Below are positions 53,617 to 62,528 of a DNA stretch of 64,000 nt, piece after piece. This stretch comes from Candidatus Jordarchaeales archaeon. GTDB taxonomy: Archaea; Asgardarchaeota; Jordiarchaeia; Jordiarchaeales; Freyrarchaeaceae. The DNA is taken from positions 115,703-179,702 of the forward strand of contig JAWAHN010000003.1 in NCBI GenBank assembly GCA_038889235.1. The letters run 5' to 3'. How positions within the stretch are numbered: the first letter of the stretch is position 1; each line of letters begins with the position of its first letter. The position numbers and the translations under genes were made by a program. The notes beneath the pieces were generated by a model, which saw nothing but the letters and a program-made list of their open reading frames with translations, was not told the DNA's origin and searched no databases.

Positions 53617-54136
53617 GTACGCTTAACAGTTTTGAGGATAGGAAAAAATCGCAGCGAAACCGGTCCCTTTCAACTATTGGTGGCTGACAAACTTTCGGGA
53701 AAACGAAAATGGGACCACGCTTTTCCGGAATCTTCTCATTCCTTGAAAGTGCTTGTTCATCTCCCGCGCGGAGGAATAAGTGTCGACTGGTGGAGCCAAC
53801 ACCGAAAATCCCGAGGAGTTCCTGCGAGGCAGCTCCAGTTGGAAAGCAAGCATTAACAGAAGACGCAGGTCTGCCTCGCTGCAAAGAAAAAACCCTTTCA
53901 AGCTTCAAGCCCCATCGACGGAGCCCACTAGCGATGCGCTCGTTTACAAACGCGGGGACGTGAATAGCGCTTCCTACGCTTCAGAAAGACACGCGAAGAG
54001 CCTTCCAAGAACGGCGATGCTAAAAGTGACACTAACCCACATTTAACACGTTCAATGAGCTTGCGAAATCCCTTTGGAGGAAGCGATGGAAACTCAACCA
54101 CAAGAAAGAAATTCAAGTTGAACACTATATCTCTGA
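53617..54136. other. Intergenic region without a supported gene
   Basis: About 520 bases of normal composition. Frames on both strands reach 60-108 codons but overlap each other, lack ribosome sites and show no recognisable motifs. It may be a decayed gene. Confidence 0.4.
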
Positions 54137-55582
54137 ATGGGAGAGGAGAAGTTGGTTGGTGTCATCTCTTATGGCGCCTATATACCCCTGCATGCTTTAA
54201 GCAGGGAGCTCATTGCTAAAGCATGGGACTTCCCCTTTGTTCCCGGAACTAAAAGCGTCGCCAACGCAGATGAGGACAGCGTGACCATGGCTGTTGAGGC
54301 CTCAATGGACTGCCTTACGGGGCTTGAGCCGCAAAGCGTCGACGGCGTCTTTTTCGCGACAACAACACCCCCTTATGCCGAGAAGATGAGCGCGCCCACA
54401 ATAGCTTGGGCTCTCGACATGAGGAGAGACGTGATGACCATAGACTTCACAGGCTCGCTTAGAGCTGGCACAACAGCGCTGATCGCAGCATACAACACCA
54501 TCAAAAGTGGGGCAGCAAAGAGGATTCTTGTCGCTGCAGCCGACTGCAGGATACCTGAACCGGAAAGCATGTACGAGTTCCAGTTTGGAGACGGAGCAGC
54601 GGCAGTTCTACTCGGAAACGAGGACGGAGCAGCCAGAATAGTGGACTACTACACGGTGAGCGACGAGTTCGTCGGCCCCTGGAGGAAGAGCGGAGACGTT
54701 TGGGTTAGAGAGTTCGAGGCTAGGCACGACGTGATCTATGGTTACGGAAAGAACGCAATCGACGCCATCGCCGGGCTCATGGCTAAGACGGGCGTTAATG
54801 CGAGTGACATATCGAAGCTCGTCCTCTACGCTCCTGAGCCTAGAAGCCACATGACCGTCGCCCAGATGCTCGGCTTCAAGTTCGAGCAACTGCAAGACAC
54901 GTTCTTCTTCTCGCTGGGCGTGACAGGGGCACCTCACCCCCTCATAATGTTAGCCTCAGCGCTAGAAGCCGCGAAGCCCGGCGACAGGATCATTGTGGCA
55001 GGTGCAGGCGATGGAGGGGACGCGATACTCCTAGAGGTCGAAGAGGGGATAAAAGAGGTTAACAAGGTCCCGAGGAGAGGGGTGAAGGGAAACCTTGAGA
55101 CGATGAAGACCCTCAAGAACTATAACGACTACATAAGGTTCAGGAACCTGTTGGGCAAGCAGAGGTTCACGCGGAAGACCTCCACGGTAACCTACTGGAG
55201 GGACAGGAAGGAGATACTCCCCCTCAAGGGGGTTAGATGCAGGAACTGTGGAACCGTCCAGTACCCGATCGTTAGGGTGTGCTACGAGTGCGGGTCAAAG
55301 GACAACTTTGACGAGGTTAGGCTGGCTAAAAGGGGGGTTGTCTACACTTTCACGCTAGACCACCTGGTTGGAGGCGAGTACTACACCACTCCCGTCCCGC
55401 GCGTCGTAGTCGAACTTGAAGGCGGAGGGCGGGTTTTCGTCGAAATGACTGATTGTGAACCCGGCGAGGTGAAGATCGGCATGCCCGTCGAGTTAACGTT
55501 CAGAATAATACATGAGAGCGAAGGCTTCTACCACTACTACTGGAAGGCTAGACCTGTTAGGGAGAAAAGAAGGGAGGGGTGA
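54137..55582 (+). CDS. HMG-CoA-synthase-like protein fused to a DUF35 Zn-ribbon/OB domain, catalytic residues missing
   Basis: Residues about 1-330 have the thiolase fold of HMG-CoA synthase (VISYGAYIP, FQFGDGAAAVLLG). The catalytic Cys position is Leu108 (TGSLRAGTTA, where archaeal enzymes have CKAGT), and the catalytic His of the HQPN segment is missing (YAPEP). Residues about 355-475 form a DUF35 domain with zinc ribbon CRNCG/CYECGS and OB fold. In methanogenic archaea HMGS, DUF35 and thiolase form one complex; here HMGS and DUF35 are fused and the thiolase gene follows after 3 bases. A non-catalytic or altered role is inferred. The first ATG at 54137 or TTG at 54152 may be the start. Confidence 0.9.
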   Translation: MGEEKLVGVISYGAYIPLHALSRELIAKAWDFPFVPGTKSVANADEDSVTMAVEASMDCLTGLEPQSVDGVFFATTTPPYAEKMSAPTIAWALDMRRDVMTIDFTGSLRAGTTALIAAYNTIKSGAAKRILVAAADCRIPEPESMYEFQFGDGAAAVLLGNEDGAARIVDYYTVSDEFVGPWRKSGDVWVREFEARHDVIYGYGKNAIDAIAGLMAKTGVNASDISKLVLYAPEPRSHMTVAQMLGFKFEQLQDTFFFSLGVTGAPHPLIMLASALEAAKPGDRIIVAGAGDGGDAILLEVEEGIKEVNKVPRRGVKGNLETMKTLKNYNDYIRFRNLLGKQRFTRKTSTVTYWRDRKEILPLKGVRCRNCGTVQYPIVRVCYECGSKDNFDEVRLAKRGVVYTFTLDHLVGGEYYTTPVPRVVVELEGGGRVFVEMTDCEPGEVKIGMPVELTFRIIHESEGFYHYYWKARPVREKRREG

Positions 55583-55585
55583 TAG

Positions 55586-56749
55586 TTGAGAGGTAGAATT
55601 AAGGATAAGGTGGCCATAATAGGGGTTGGATGCACGAAGTTCGGCGAGCTCTGGGAGAAGGACATGGAGGACCTCCTCGTCGAGGCCTCATACGAGGCAT
55701 TCGAGGACGCTGGAATAGAGCCGCGCGACGTCGACGCCATATGGTGCGGCATATTCTACTACTTCACGGGGCTTGCAGGCGTCTCAGCAGCTGAGCCACT
55801 CAAGCTGTACGGCAAGCCGGTGACTAGGGTTGAGAACTTCTGCGCCTCTGGGATGGACGCCTTCAGGAACGCCTGCTTCGCCGTAGCGTCAGGGGCATAC
55901 GACATAGTCATGGCTTGCGGTGTCGAGAAGCTAATGGACCAGGGGTCGAGGGGGCTACCCGGGCTAACGGAGTTCGGTCACCCGTTCTACGGCCAGATAT
56001 CCGCCCCCGGAATGTTCGCTCTGGCTGCAACCCGCTGCTTCCACGAGTACGGCTGGACTAAGGAGGATCTGGCGCTAGTAGCCGTGAAGAACCATTACAA
56101 CGGGGCAGCACATCCTAAAGCCCACTTCAGGCGCCAAGTGACCGTCGACGAGGTTCTTAAAGCCCCTATGATTGCTTGGCCCCTCGGGAGATACGACTGT
56201 TGCGCTATGTCCGACGGCGCCGCTGCAGTGATAATAACTAGGCCGGAGATAGCCAAACAGTACAGAGATGACTATGTCTTGGTAAAGGGGAACGGTTTAG
56301 CGGTCGAAACCGTGTACCCGTTCTTTAAGCCGTCATTCGACTTTCTAGGTTTCCCCGCCACCAGGAAGGCGGCTGAGGAAGCATACAAGGAGGCCGGTAT
56401 AGAGAACCCGCGCAAGGAAATAGACTTCGCCGAGGTGCACGACTGCTTCACGATAACCGAGCTGCTCAACTACCAGGACCTAGGCTTCTGCGAGAGGGGG
56501 CAGGGGGCGAGCCTGATACGTGAAGGCATCACGTCGATAGAAGGCGAGCTACCCGTCAACCCGTCAGGTGGGCTCAAGTGCTTCGGGCACCCAATAGGGG
56601 CTACAGGGTGCAGGATGATATATGAAGTGACAAAGCAGCTCCAGGGGAGAGCTGATGGGAGACAAGTGGAGGACCCGGAGATCGGGCTTGCGCACAACCT
56701 TGGAGGACCGGCAAGCGTTGCTTCAGTGACTATACTGGGGCGAAGATAG
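55586..56749 (+). CDS. SCP2-type thiolase
   Basis: The 387-residue protein has the nucleophile Cys in NFCASGMDA (near residue 92), the EVHDCFTITELL segment, His in CFGHPIGATG, and the HNLGG end typical of SCP2-type thiolases, rather than the second Cys. Such enzymes act on branched or steroid-like 3-ketoacyl-CoA or in the archaeal thiolase/HMGS complex. Start is TTG at 55586, 3 bases after the HMGS/DUF35 stop, with GGGAGGGGTGAT ahead. Translational coupling and complex formation with the fusion protein are likely. Confidence 0.9.
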   Translation: MRGRIKDKVAIIGVGCTKFGELWEKDMEDLLVEASYEAFEDAGIEPRDVDAIWCGIFYYFTGLAGVSAAEPLKLYGKPVTRVENFCASGMDAFRNACFAVASGAYDIVMACGVEKLMDQGSRGLPGLTEFGHPFYGQISAPGMFALAATRCFHEYGWTKEDLALVAVKNHYNGAAHPKAHFRRQVTVDEVLKAPMIAWPLGRYDCCAMSDGAAAVIITRPEIAKQYRDDYVLVKGNGLAVETVYPFFKPSFDFLGFPATRKAAEEAYKEAGIENPRKEIDFAEVHDCFTITELLNYQDLGFCERGQGASLIREGITSIEGELPVNPSGGLKCFGHPIGATGCRMIYEVTKQLQGRADGRQVEDPEIGLAHNLGGPASVASVTILGRR

Positions 56750-56888
56750 ATGGTTGCAAGGGTAGCATTGGTTGAGGACGGCTACTGACAGCTAATTTTG
56801 ACGCTGCACAGAGCTAAGTTTTCTCGGGAGCCCCGTACGATGAGGTTTTATATGCCCTGCCACCATTTTTTTCCCTGAGGTGGGCTAG

Positions 56889-57041
56889 TTGAAGTATTGG
56901 GTGTCAAAGAGCCTGATCGAGAGGTTACGTGACGGTAAGGTTAAGCTTAGCTCTAAGAGGATCAAGCTCGGAAGGTACCTTATTAAGAGAAAGGTGGGCG
57001 TGTTGAGGTTTTATGGTAGTGAGAGTAAAAGTGAAGATTAA
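56889..57041 (+). CDS. Small basic protein, 50 aa
   Basis: A TTG-started frame with a strong ribosome site (GAGGTG, 7 bases ahead) encodes 50 residues, rich in Lys and Arg (SLIERLRDGKVKLSSKRIKL). It overlaps the next gene by 29 bases. The promoter region before it has a TATA-like GTTTTATATG at about 56845. It may be a DNA- or RNA-binding partner of the downstream protein. No family is recognised. Confidence 0.55.
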   Translation: MKYWVSKSLIERLRDGKVKLSSKRIKLGRYLIKRKVGVLRFYGSESKSED

Positions 57042-57435
57042 GTCTCTGTCAACTGGCAAATCTAAGGATGAAGTTGTGCTTGTGAATAGTGGCGCTGAGA
57101 GTGAGGAGCCTGTAGTTGTGGTTGATGAAGCTGTGGCTAAGGAGCTGGGTGTTTGGCCCCCTGAAAATGCCGAGGTCGTGGAAGTTGAGGAGGCTTCCAC
57201 CCGCGGGCAGGCATACATTCTACCTTATGCTGTTGACCTTCAACTTCTGGGGGAGAAGGGAATTCTGTCTAGCGTAAGGGCGCACCTGGTCATCCAAGAA
57301 GGCTTGAATGAGCCGTTAATAACCGACGTTACAATAGATGCTTTGGGTATACAAGTGATAAGTTTTGGTGAGGGATTATGGAAGCACAAGCTGGATCCAC
57401 CCGGCGTTGTTAGGAGAAGCGAGAAGGTGAAGTAG
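57013..57435 (+). CDS. Retropepsin-like aspartyl-protease-fold protein, altered active site
   Basis: The 140-residue protein has the layout of single-domain retropepsin-like proteases: DEVVLVNSGAES followed by a VVVDEAVAKELGV helix and a second half with DVTIDALGIQVI. The classic DTG/DSG catalytic motif would fall at LVNSGAE, where Asp is Asn, so it may not be active. Start ATG with GTTGAGG ahead. It overlaps the 50-aa gene, and the pair is probably one unit. Confidence 0.6.
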   Translation: MVVRVKVKIKSLSTGKSKDEVVLVNSGAESEEPVVVVDEAVAKELGVWPPENAEVVEVEEASTRGQAYILPYAVDLQLLGEKGILSSVRAHLVIQEGLNEPLITDVTIDALGIQVISFGEGLWKHKLDPPGVVRRSEKVK

Positions 57436-57641
57436 CGGGTTCGTTCAGCACGTAGAACGTTTTCAACCCAAACGATTACCAATTACTCTCAACTTTTAGC
57501 CATTTCTAGGCGAAAGCGTAATTACCCGGTAGAAAGAAGATTCAAAATTCCCTATCTGGGCGCTGGAAAATGTAGCGAGACTAAGAAGGGTATAACGGCA
57601 TTAGCCTTCTTTTAGCTCTCTTAACAGGAAGAGAGTATACG

Positions 57642-57656
57642 TTTGTCATAAACAAA
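57642..57656. promoter_or_regulatory. Inverted-repeat motif TTTGT-N5-ACAAA, copy 2
   Basis: The 15 bases TTTGTCATAAACAAA are identical to those upstream of PEPCK (50547-50561). Here they are 56 bases before the ATG of the beta-helix pseudogene. Confidence 0.5.
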
Positions 57657-57711
57657 AGAATGAAGAATTATAATTTTTCTAGAAGTGCCGTTTTATCGTC
57701 GGAGGATTTTT

Positions 57712-59537
57712 ATGAGGGGAGGAGTTAATGTATTTTTACTGTTATTTCCGCTTTTACTCGTTGTGGTTTTCGCAACTTGTTCTGTAGCTCACGATCAGCT
57801 GGTGCCGCTGCCAACGTTTCACTCCAGTGTTGTTCGTCTCCAGTTTCAGTTAGAAGTGAAGGAAATTAACATGACCGGGCCTTGGGAGGTATGGAACCGA
57901 GAAGTACCTGGACAAGGTAATAATTCTAGATGGGAGTTTGGTGGTTAAAGGTGGAGGTAGCTTCACTCTCACCAATGTGACGCTTAATGTTTGGAAGGAG
58001 ATATCAGTGTAGAAGTAGGAGTCTCACTTATCCTGAACTCACCATAAGCATTGGTTGTTACTTTAATGGGGAGCACCGGATAGATGGTTTATGGCGCGTT
58101 TAACGCTATTAATGGTTCAAGCATTCTCCTCTTTCAACAAAGCTTTCCTCCTCACTATTCATGAGGAGGCCAGCGTCTACATTGCCAACACAAGCATAAG
58201 TAAATGCGGCTACTATTTACAGGCATTGGGGGAAACCGTGTTTCAAACGTTTCTGAGGGCGGGCTGCTTGTTAAATCAAGCAATACTGACATAATTGCTT
58301 GCACCTTTACATACTGCTATGCCGGGGGTTATAGTTACCGCGAGCGGAGTCCTCATTGATGGCGTCCTCTTTAAAGACTGTGTGTATGGGGTAGTGACGA
58401 AGGAGGGATGGTTAACCTGAAGGGTTGCAGTGTTGTGAACTGCAGCTATAGCTTTCATCTGTTTTCCTCCCAGAATACTGTTAAGGGGTGTGTCGTTGAG
58501 GCGGCAAACGAAGGCATTGCACTGTACGAATCAGGTAACAGGATTTCCAGGTGCAACTTTTCACGCTGCAACCGCGCTGTGACCGCGTGTATGGCAGCGA
58601 AAACCGCGTGGAGGGCAACAAAGTCTCGGAGGCAGACGTAGGATTCACGACTGTTGGAAAGAAGAGTGAGGTTACCGGTAACTTTGCAGAGAAGTGTAAC
58701 CATTCTTCCTATGTAGTAAAATCAACAGACGGATTTTTGCGAGTAACAGTGTTGAGGGAGGAACGCATGGATTCTTGGTTGTGTTCTTCAGCCGGGAACT
58801 CCAGCAACGTTGTTAGGGTGCATGCTACGGTTTCTTTTTTGTCGAGTCCTAAGGGGCGACTGTTGTTGGCAACGAAATCTCCGACTGCGAGTACGCGGTA
58901 TTCTCATGGTTTTCGGAAGCTGAAACAAGCAACAACGCGTTCACATACAATATCTAAACATTTCTAATTTCACTCCTTACTTTAACCAGCTGGTCCAATC
59001 AGGCAATGTTCAACCAGACAGCCATCATGGCGCCTATCTTCTTCGCGGCTTTCATAGTCTACATGAGAGTGAAAGAGCACGTTGAGAGACGATGCAGAAC
59101 GCTCGGCACTACGGGAGCACTATTCTTTGCAGTAGCTGTAATCTCCTTCAACTCTGCATTATGGAGAGCGCGCGCCGGATTTAATTTGTCATTATTTTTC
59201 ATGTTCTACTTTGCTCAGTCAGCGCCTCCCTAACATCCAACCTTTATCCGACACCAGCAACGTACTTCGCTTACTACTATTATTGTTACATGTTCATATA
59301 CATGCCTTCCTTGTTTTACTACGTGAGAGTTGAGGCTTACTTTAAGTACGCCTTACTGACCGCGGCTTTCCTTTCAGCAAGATAAGCTTTCTCGGCACGA
59401 GCTGGATGAACTTCTTACACCCGGAAAGAGACATGCCAGGTACGGCAGAATTAACAACGCCCTTTATTTTGGTGATAAAGTACACTTTATTGACAACAGG
59501 ATTTATAAAGTTTGAAGGAGGCGGAGGGGGCTGTTGA
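57712..59537 (+). pseudogene. Secreted beta-helix (NosD-like) surface protein, broken by frameshifts
   Basis: ATG at 57712 follows GGAGG and begins a signal peptide (GVNVFLLLFPLLLVVVF). Coding sense then moves between frames: VILDGSLVVKGGGSFTLTNV (about 57917-57976), CSVVNCSYSFHLFSSQNTVKG (about 58426-58488, in parts), GSENRVEGNKVSEADVGFTTV (about 58585-58650, in parts). Such Asn/Val/Gly repeats are right-handed beta-helix repeats, as in NosD/CASH proteins. The 3' part encodes membrane segments (FFAAFIVYMRVKEHVERR; FILVIKYTLLTTGFIKF). At least four frameshifts or stops interrupt it, so it is inactive unless the sequence has errors. Boundaries are approximate. Confidence 0.75.
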
Positions 59538-59713
59538 GCGTAAGGAGACCGAGCTCGCCACTAAACCCAAAAAAATGGAAAGGAGACCATGTTTACGGTA
59601 ATGCGAAAACACTTAACAACAAAAAATTTATATCAATTATATCAATTTATTTTAGTCAAAAAGTTTTAAATATGAATGGAGGGTGAAGTAGGGCTTGTCT
59701 GGAGGGGGAAACA

Positions 59714-60607
59714 GTGGAGGTTGAAGTCACTAGGAGAGTTGCCGTGGATGCGGACTGGCTTTTGCTGGGTGGCCTAGGGGTGCTGGGGATAGCTGCCGTG
59801 AGCACTTTAACCCTCGCGTTATCCGTGCTACTCTACTCTTCTTCGCCCTTCACGATGGTCTACCCTAAGTTTCCATGGTACCTATACGTGGTTTTCCCAG
59901 TAATGCAGGACTACCTTAACATGTTGTGGCTTCTCTACGCGTCGTCGCCGCTCGCACCACTCTACGTTAGAGTGATGCAGGACTACCTTAACCTGGCGTG
60001 GTTTTTCTATTCGTCTTCGCCGCTCGCCCTAATTTATGCTAGGATCCCGTTCCTTGCCCCGAGAGTATCTTTCCCGTTCATCAACGTCGGCTACAGCCCC
60101 TTCTGGCAGTATATAAGCGAGCTCGGCATGGGGCCAACAGCGCACATATTCAACACTGGAATGATCATCACAGGAATTATAGCGGTTCCAGTCTTCGCCT
60201 TAGCCCATACGGTTCTCGGCCACTCACGCACGGTGAGAATAGGTAGAGTCATCGGAGTCTTCGGCTCCCTTTGCCTCATAGGAGTTGGAGTGTTTCCTAT
60301 GAGCCCGACGACTTTCTCGCTCATAAACTACCATGAGGCGTTTGCAGCTGGATTCTTCCTAGGAGTGGCGACGGCCGCAGCGCTCTTGGGATACGGGATG
60401 GCCAAGAACCCAGTCCTCTCAAGGTTCCACGCTGTCCTAGGAGCAGCAGTCTTCATGTCAGCAGTAATATTCCTGGCACTAGGATTCTACATCGGAGACA
60501 TTATCGCCCCAGTGCTAGAGTGGCTTACGGTAGCCTTGCTAATCTCATGGTTGTTCATAGCGGGAGGACAACTCCTCATCAAAGGAATAACACTCCCTTT
60601 AGCATAA
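59714..60607 (+). CDS. DUF998-like membrane protein with an internal tandem duplication
   Basis: The 297-residue protein has about 6-7 transmembrane helices. The YISELGMGPTAHIFNTGMI segment and FPMSPTTFSLINYHE loop match the DUF998 family of unknown function. Between helix 1 and the conserved part lies a repeated segment VMQDYLN...SSPLA...YAR, 24 residues, twice. Start GTG near 59714 after GGAGGGGG. The promoter region has TATATCAATTATATCAATTTA, and the gene stands alone. Confidence 0.8.
   Translation: MEVEVTRRVAVDADWLLLGGLGVLGIAAVSTLTLALSVLLYSSSPFTMVYPKFPWYLYVVFPVMQDYLNMLWLLYASSPLAPLYVRVMQDYLNLAWFFYSSSPLALIYARIPFLAPRVSFPFINVGYSPFWQYISELGMGPTAHIFNTGMIITGIIAVPVFALAHTVLGHSRTVRIGRVIGVFGSLCLIGVGVFPMSPTTFSLINYHEAFAAGFFLGVATAAALLGYGMAKNPVLSRFHAVLGAAVFMSAVIFLALGFYIGDIIAPVLEWLTVALLISWLFIAGGQLLIKGITLPLA
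59900..60043 (+). repeat. 72-base tandem duplication in frame
   Basis: Two units (59900-59971 and 59972-60043) are in frame and encode VMQDYLNMLWLLYASSPLAP-LYVR and VMQDYLNLAWFFYSSSPLAL-IYAR. A weaker third copy of the SSP part precedes them (SSSPFTMVYPKFPW). The duplication is diverged at DNA level, so it is not very recent. Confidence 0.85.
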
Positions 60608-60906
60608 AGTAACCCACCAACCCACTTTTTATTAGCGGATGAAAGGCGCGAAAAGCTCGTCAAAGAATGGTGCGAACACTTTTCCGCGTTCCCCGTAACT
60701 AAAAAGAACACTTACCCTCCGAGGACGCCGAGCTCCCTCCGCTGAACACGTAACCCACAATCTCCCACACATTTTTAAAATTATTGCGAATTACTTAACA
60801 AATTTAATAAAAATATCTGAATTGAAGGATGAAAAATTGAAAAATAATAATACTTAAAAGTTGTGGTGTACGTATTTTATTCGGTACGATGCGGTGGGTG
60901 ATCTAG

Positions 60907-61365
60907 TTGGTGAATATAAACCCGTTGTATAACGCGATATGTTTCGGAACTTTGCTGAGCGCCCTAGATAAGATAGGGGTCTCCCTGCCTATAGTGGCGA
61001 GGCAGACGTCGCAGCTGCTGGAGCCCCTCATGAGGGACTTTCTTAAGGGACTCATAGGAGCTAACGATCTGCCGAAAAACCTTTGCGAGGTTAAGGAAGT
61101 TATAGAAAAGCTTGTGGACGTCGGCGGGATAGGGGAGACGAAAGTGGAAGTCTCGGGTAACACGCTTACCGTTAGCGGCAAAGACTGCATGTACATCGAC
61201 ATGTCGCGCTTCGGCAGAACCCTGGGATACCCAACTTGCCCCATGTGCGTTATCTCACTGATGCTCATAGCGTTAATAAACGTCCCCAAGATAGGCGTAG
61301 TCACCGATACAGTAGTAGAGACAAACGACAACGAGTGCAAAATCAAAATAACGGTAGAAGAGTAA
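60907..61365 (+). CDS. Hypothetical protein, 152 aa, with CPMC motif
   Basis: A soluble or weakly membrane-associated protein; a CPMCVISLMLIALINVP segment near residue 110 has a CxxC and a hydrophobic helix. Cys at 12, 59, 94 and 143 also occur. The fold could be V4R-like or a small sensor, but this is not established. Start TTG at 60907 with GGTGGGTGATC ahead. The upstream region is AT-rich with a promoter-like TACTTAAAAG at about 60852. Confidence 0.55.
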   Translation: MVNINPLYNAICFGTLLSALDKIGVSLPIVARQTSQLLEPLMRDFLKGLIGANDLPKNLCEVKEVIEKLVDVGGIGETKVEVSGNTLTVSGKDCMYIDMSRFGRTLGYPTCPMCVISLMLIALINVPKIGVVTDTVVETNDNECKIKITVEE

Positions 61366-62528
61366 CAACACAACACCCCCAAGAGTGACGTAAGAAATGA
61401 CAGCGCTATTAAAACGCTAAACAAGCTCTCAAAAGCAAAGCTGGAAGGTAACAGTTGACATAACGAGCAACCTGCTGCTTAAACTTTTCAAACTCTTATT
61501 CTTTCTTGTCCTGGTTCATTTGTCACCCCTCCTGTCTGGGCCCCGCCCGGATTTGGTATCCAAGCTGCACGTGAACATTACCTCAGATTTCTCTGAAAGC
61601 TTATTCTTAGGGGAAACACTAGTTAGAAAGGCAGGCGCCCCGTCAGTCTTCACAAGAGAAGTTGCAGCAGGTTTTTCCAAGGAAGGGGGGCCTAAAGCCG
61701 GCAGTGCTAAAAAACATTTACATGGACGTTCAAATGAATCAGCATTATAAAAGCTGATTAGCAACTAAGACTGAAGTTAACGAGAGCCACGTCAACACCT
61801 TCAAAGTTCCGGCCGGGAACAAGGCAGTGACGCAACCACCAGTCTAGTTGAGCCCAGACAAACACCAACACGCACATGCTTCACCTTAAACATAATAAAA
61901 TAAAGCTCATAGAGCACGTAACGGTAACCGGGAGGCTTAAACCACTCACCGAAGAAGATTACATGAAGCTGGCAAGACTGTGTCTTCTGTAAAAGTTTTT
62001 AAGTTGTTTTAGTTACTATAAGTATCCTGTTTCGATGACGGCGAGATAGCCATCAGGAGCGGGAGGAGAAGTCTATCCCTCGAGGCGTCCCTGTGGTGCC
62101 CGTCGATGTAGCCCCAAATGACCCTGCAACAAGTGAGCAGGAGATAAGGGAGAAGCCCGTGGCGACAATACCCATGGTATTCAAAAATACCTAAACAAAC
62201 CCAAATAAACAACACGAGCAACCACACACAGCATCAGCATACCTCACAACACTCAAGTACATTCAAAACAGAAAAAAAAACATGTACAACTCCAGAGCAT
62301 ACAAACAGCCTAAATGAATAAAAAAGAAAACAGCCCAACTCCCACGGAAGCCCAACTCCCAACTCCAAACACCCGGAAACCTCCAACCCACCTCACGCCA
62401 ACAAACCCCCAACAATACACCCAACTAACTCGCGAAGAAAACAAAAAGCCAGCAGACCCCACCTGTCACTCCTAACTAAACAATAGGCTGTCGAAAATTA
62501 ATATTTATTTTCTAAACTAGTTTAATTT
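61366..62528. other. Gene-poor region with coding debris
   Basis: About 1.16 kb. It has short coding-like fragments without starts (for example NESHVNTFKVPAGNKAV near 61780-61830, GVPVVPVDVAPNDPATSEQ near 62085-62145), which look like decayed genes. From about 62160 to 62480 the plus strand is strongly rich in A and C. No intact gene is supported. The left end of the tnpB element is probably at the end of this region. Confidence 0.5.
61876..61992 (+). pseudogene. C-terminal gene fragment, 38 codons
   Basis: The frame ends IEHVTVTGRLKPLTEEDYM-KLARLCLL-stop and looks like the end of a larger soluble protein. There is no ribosome site or upstream frame. The family is not certain. Confidence 0.3.

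Noticed and set aside
53617-54136. Possible genes of 60-108 codons on both strands
   Set aside because: Frames overlap each other, lack starts with ribosome sites, and none shows a motif.
61520-61750. A 76-codon plus-strand frame
   Set aside because: It overlaps an antisense frame of similar length and shows no family features or clear ribosome site; probably debris.
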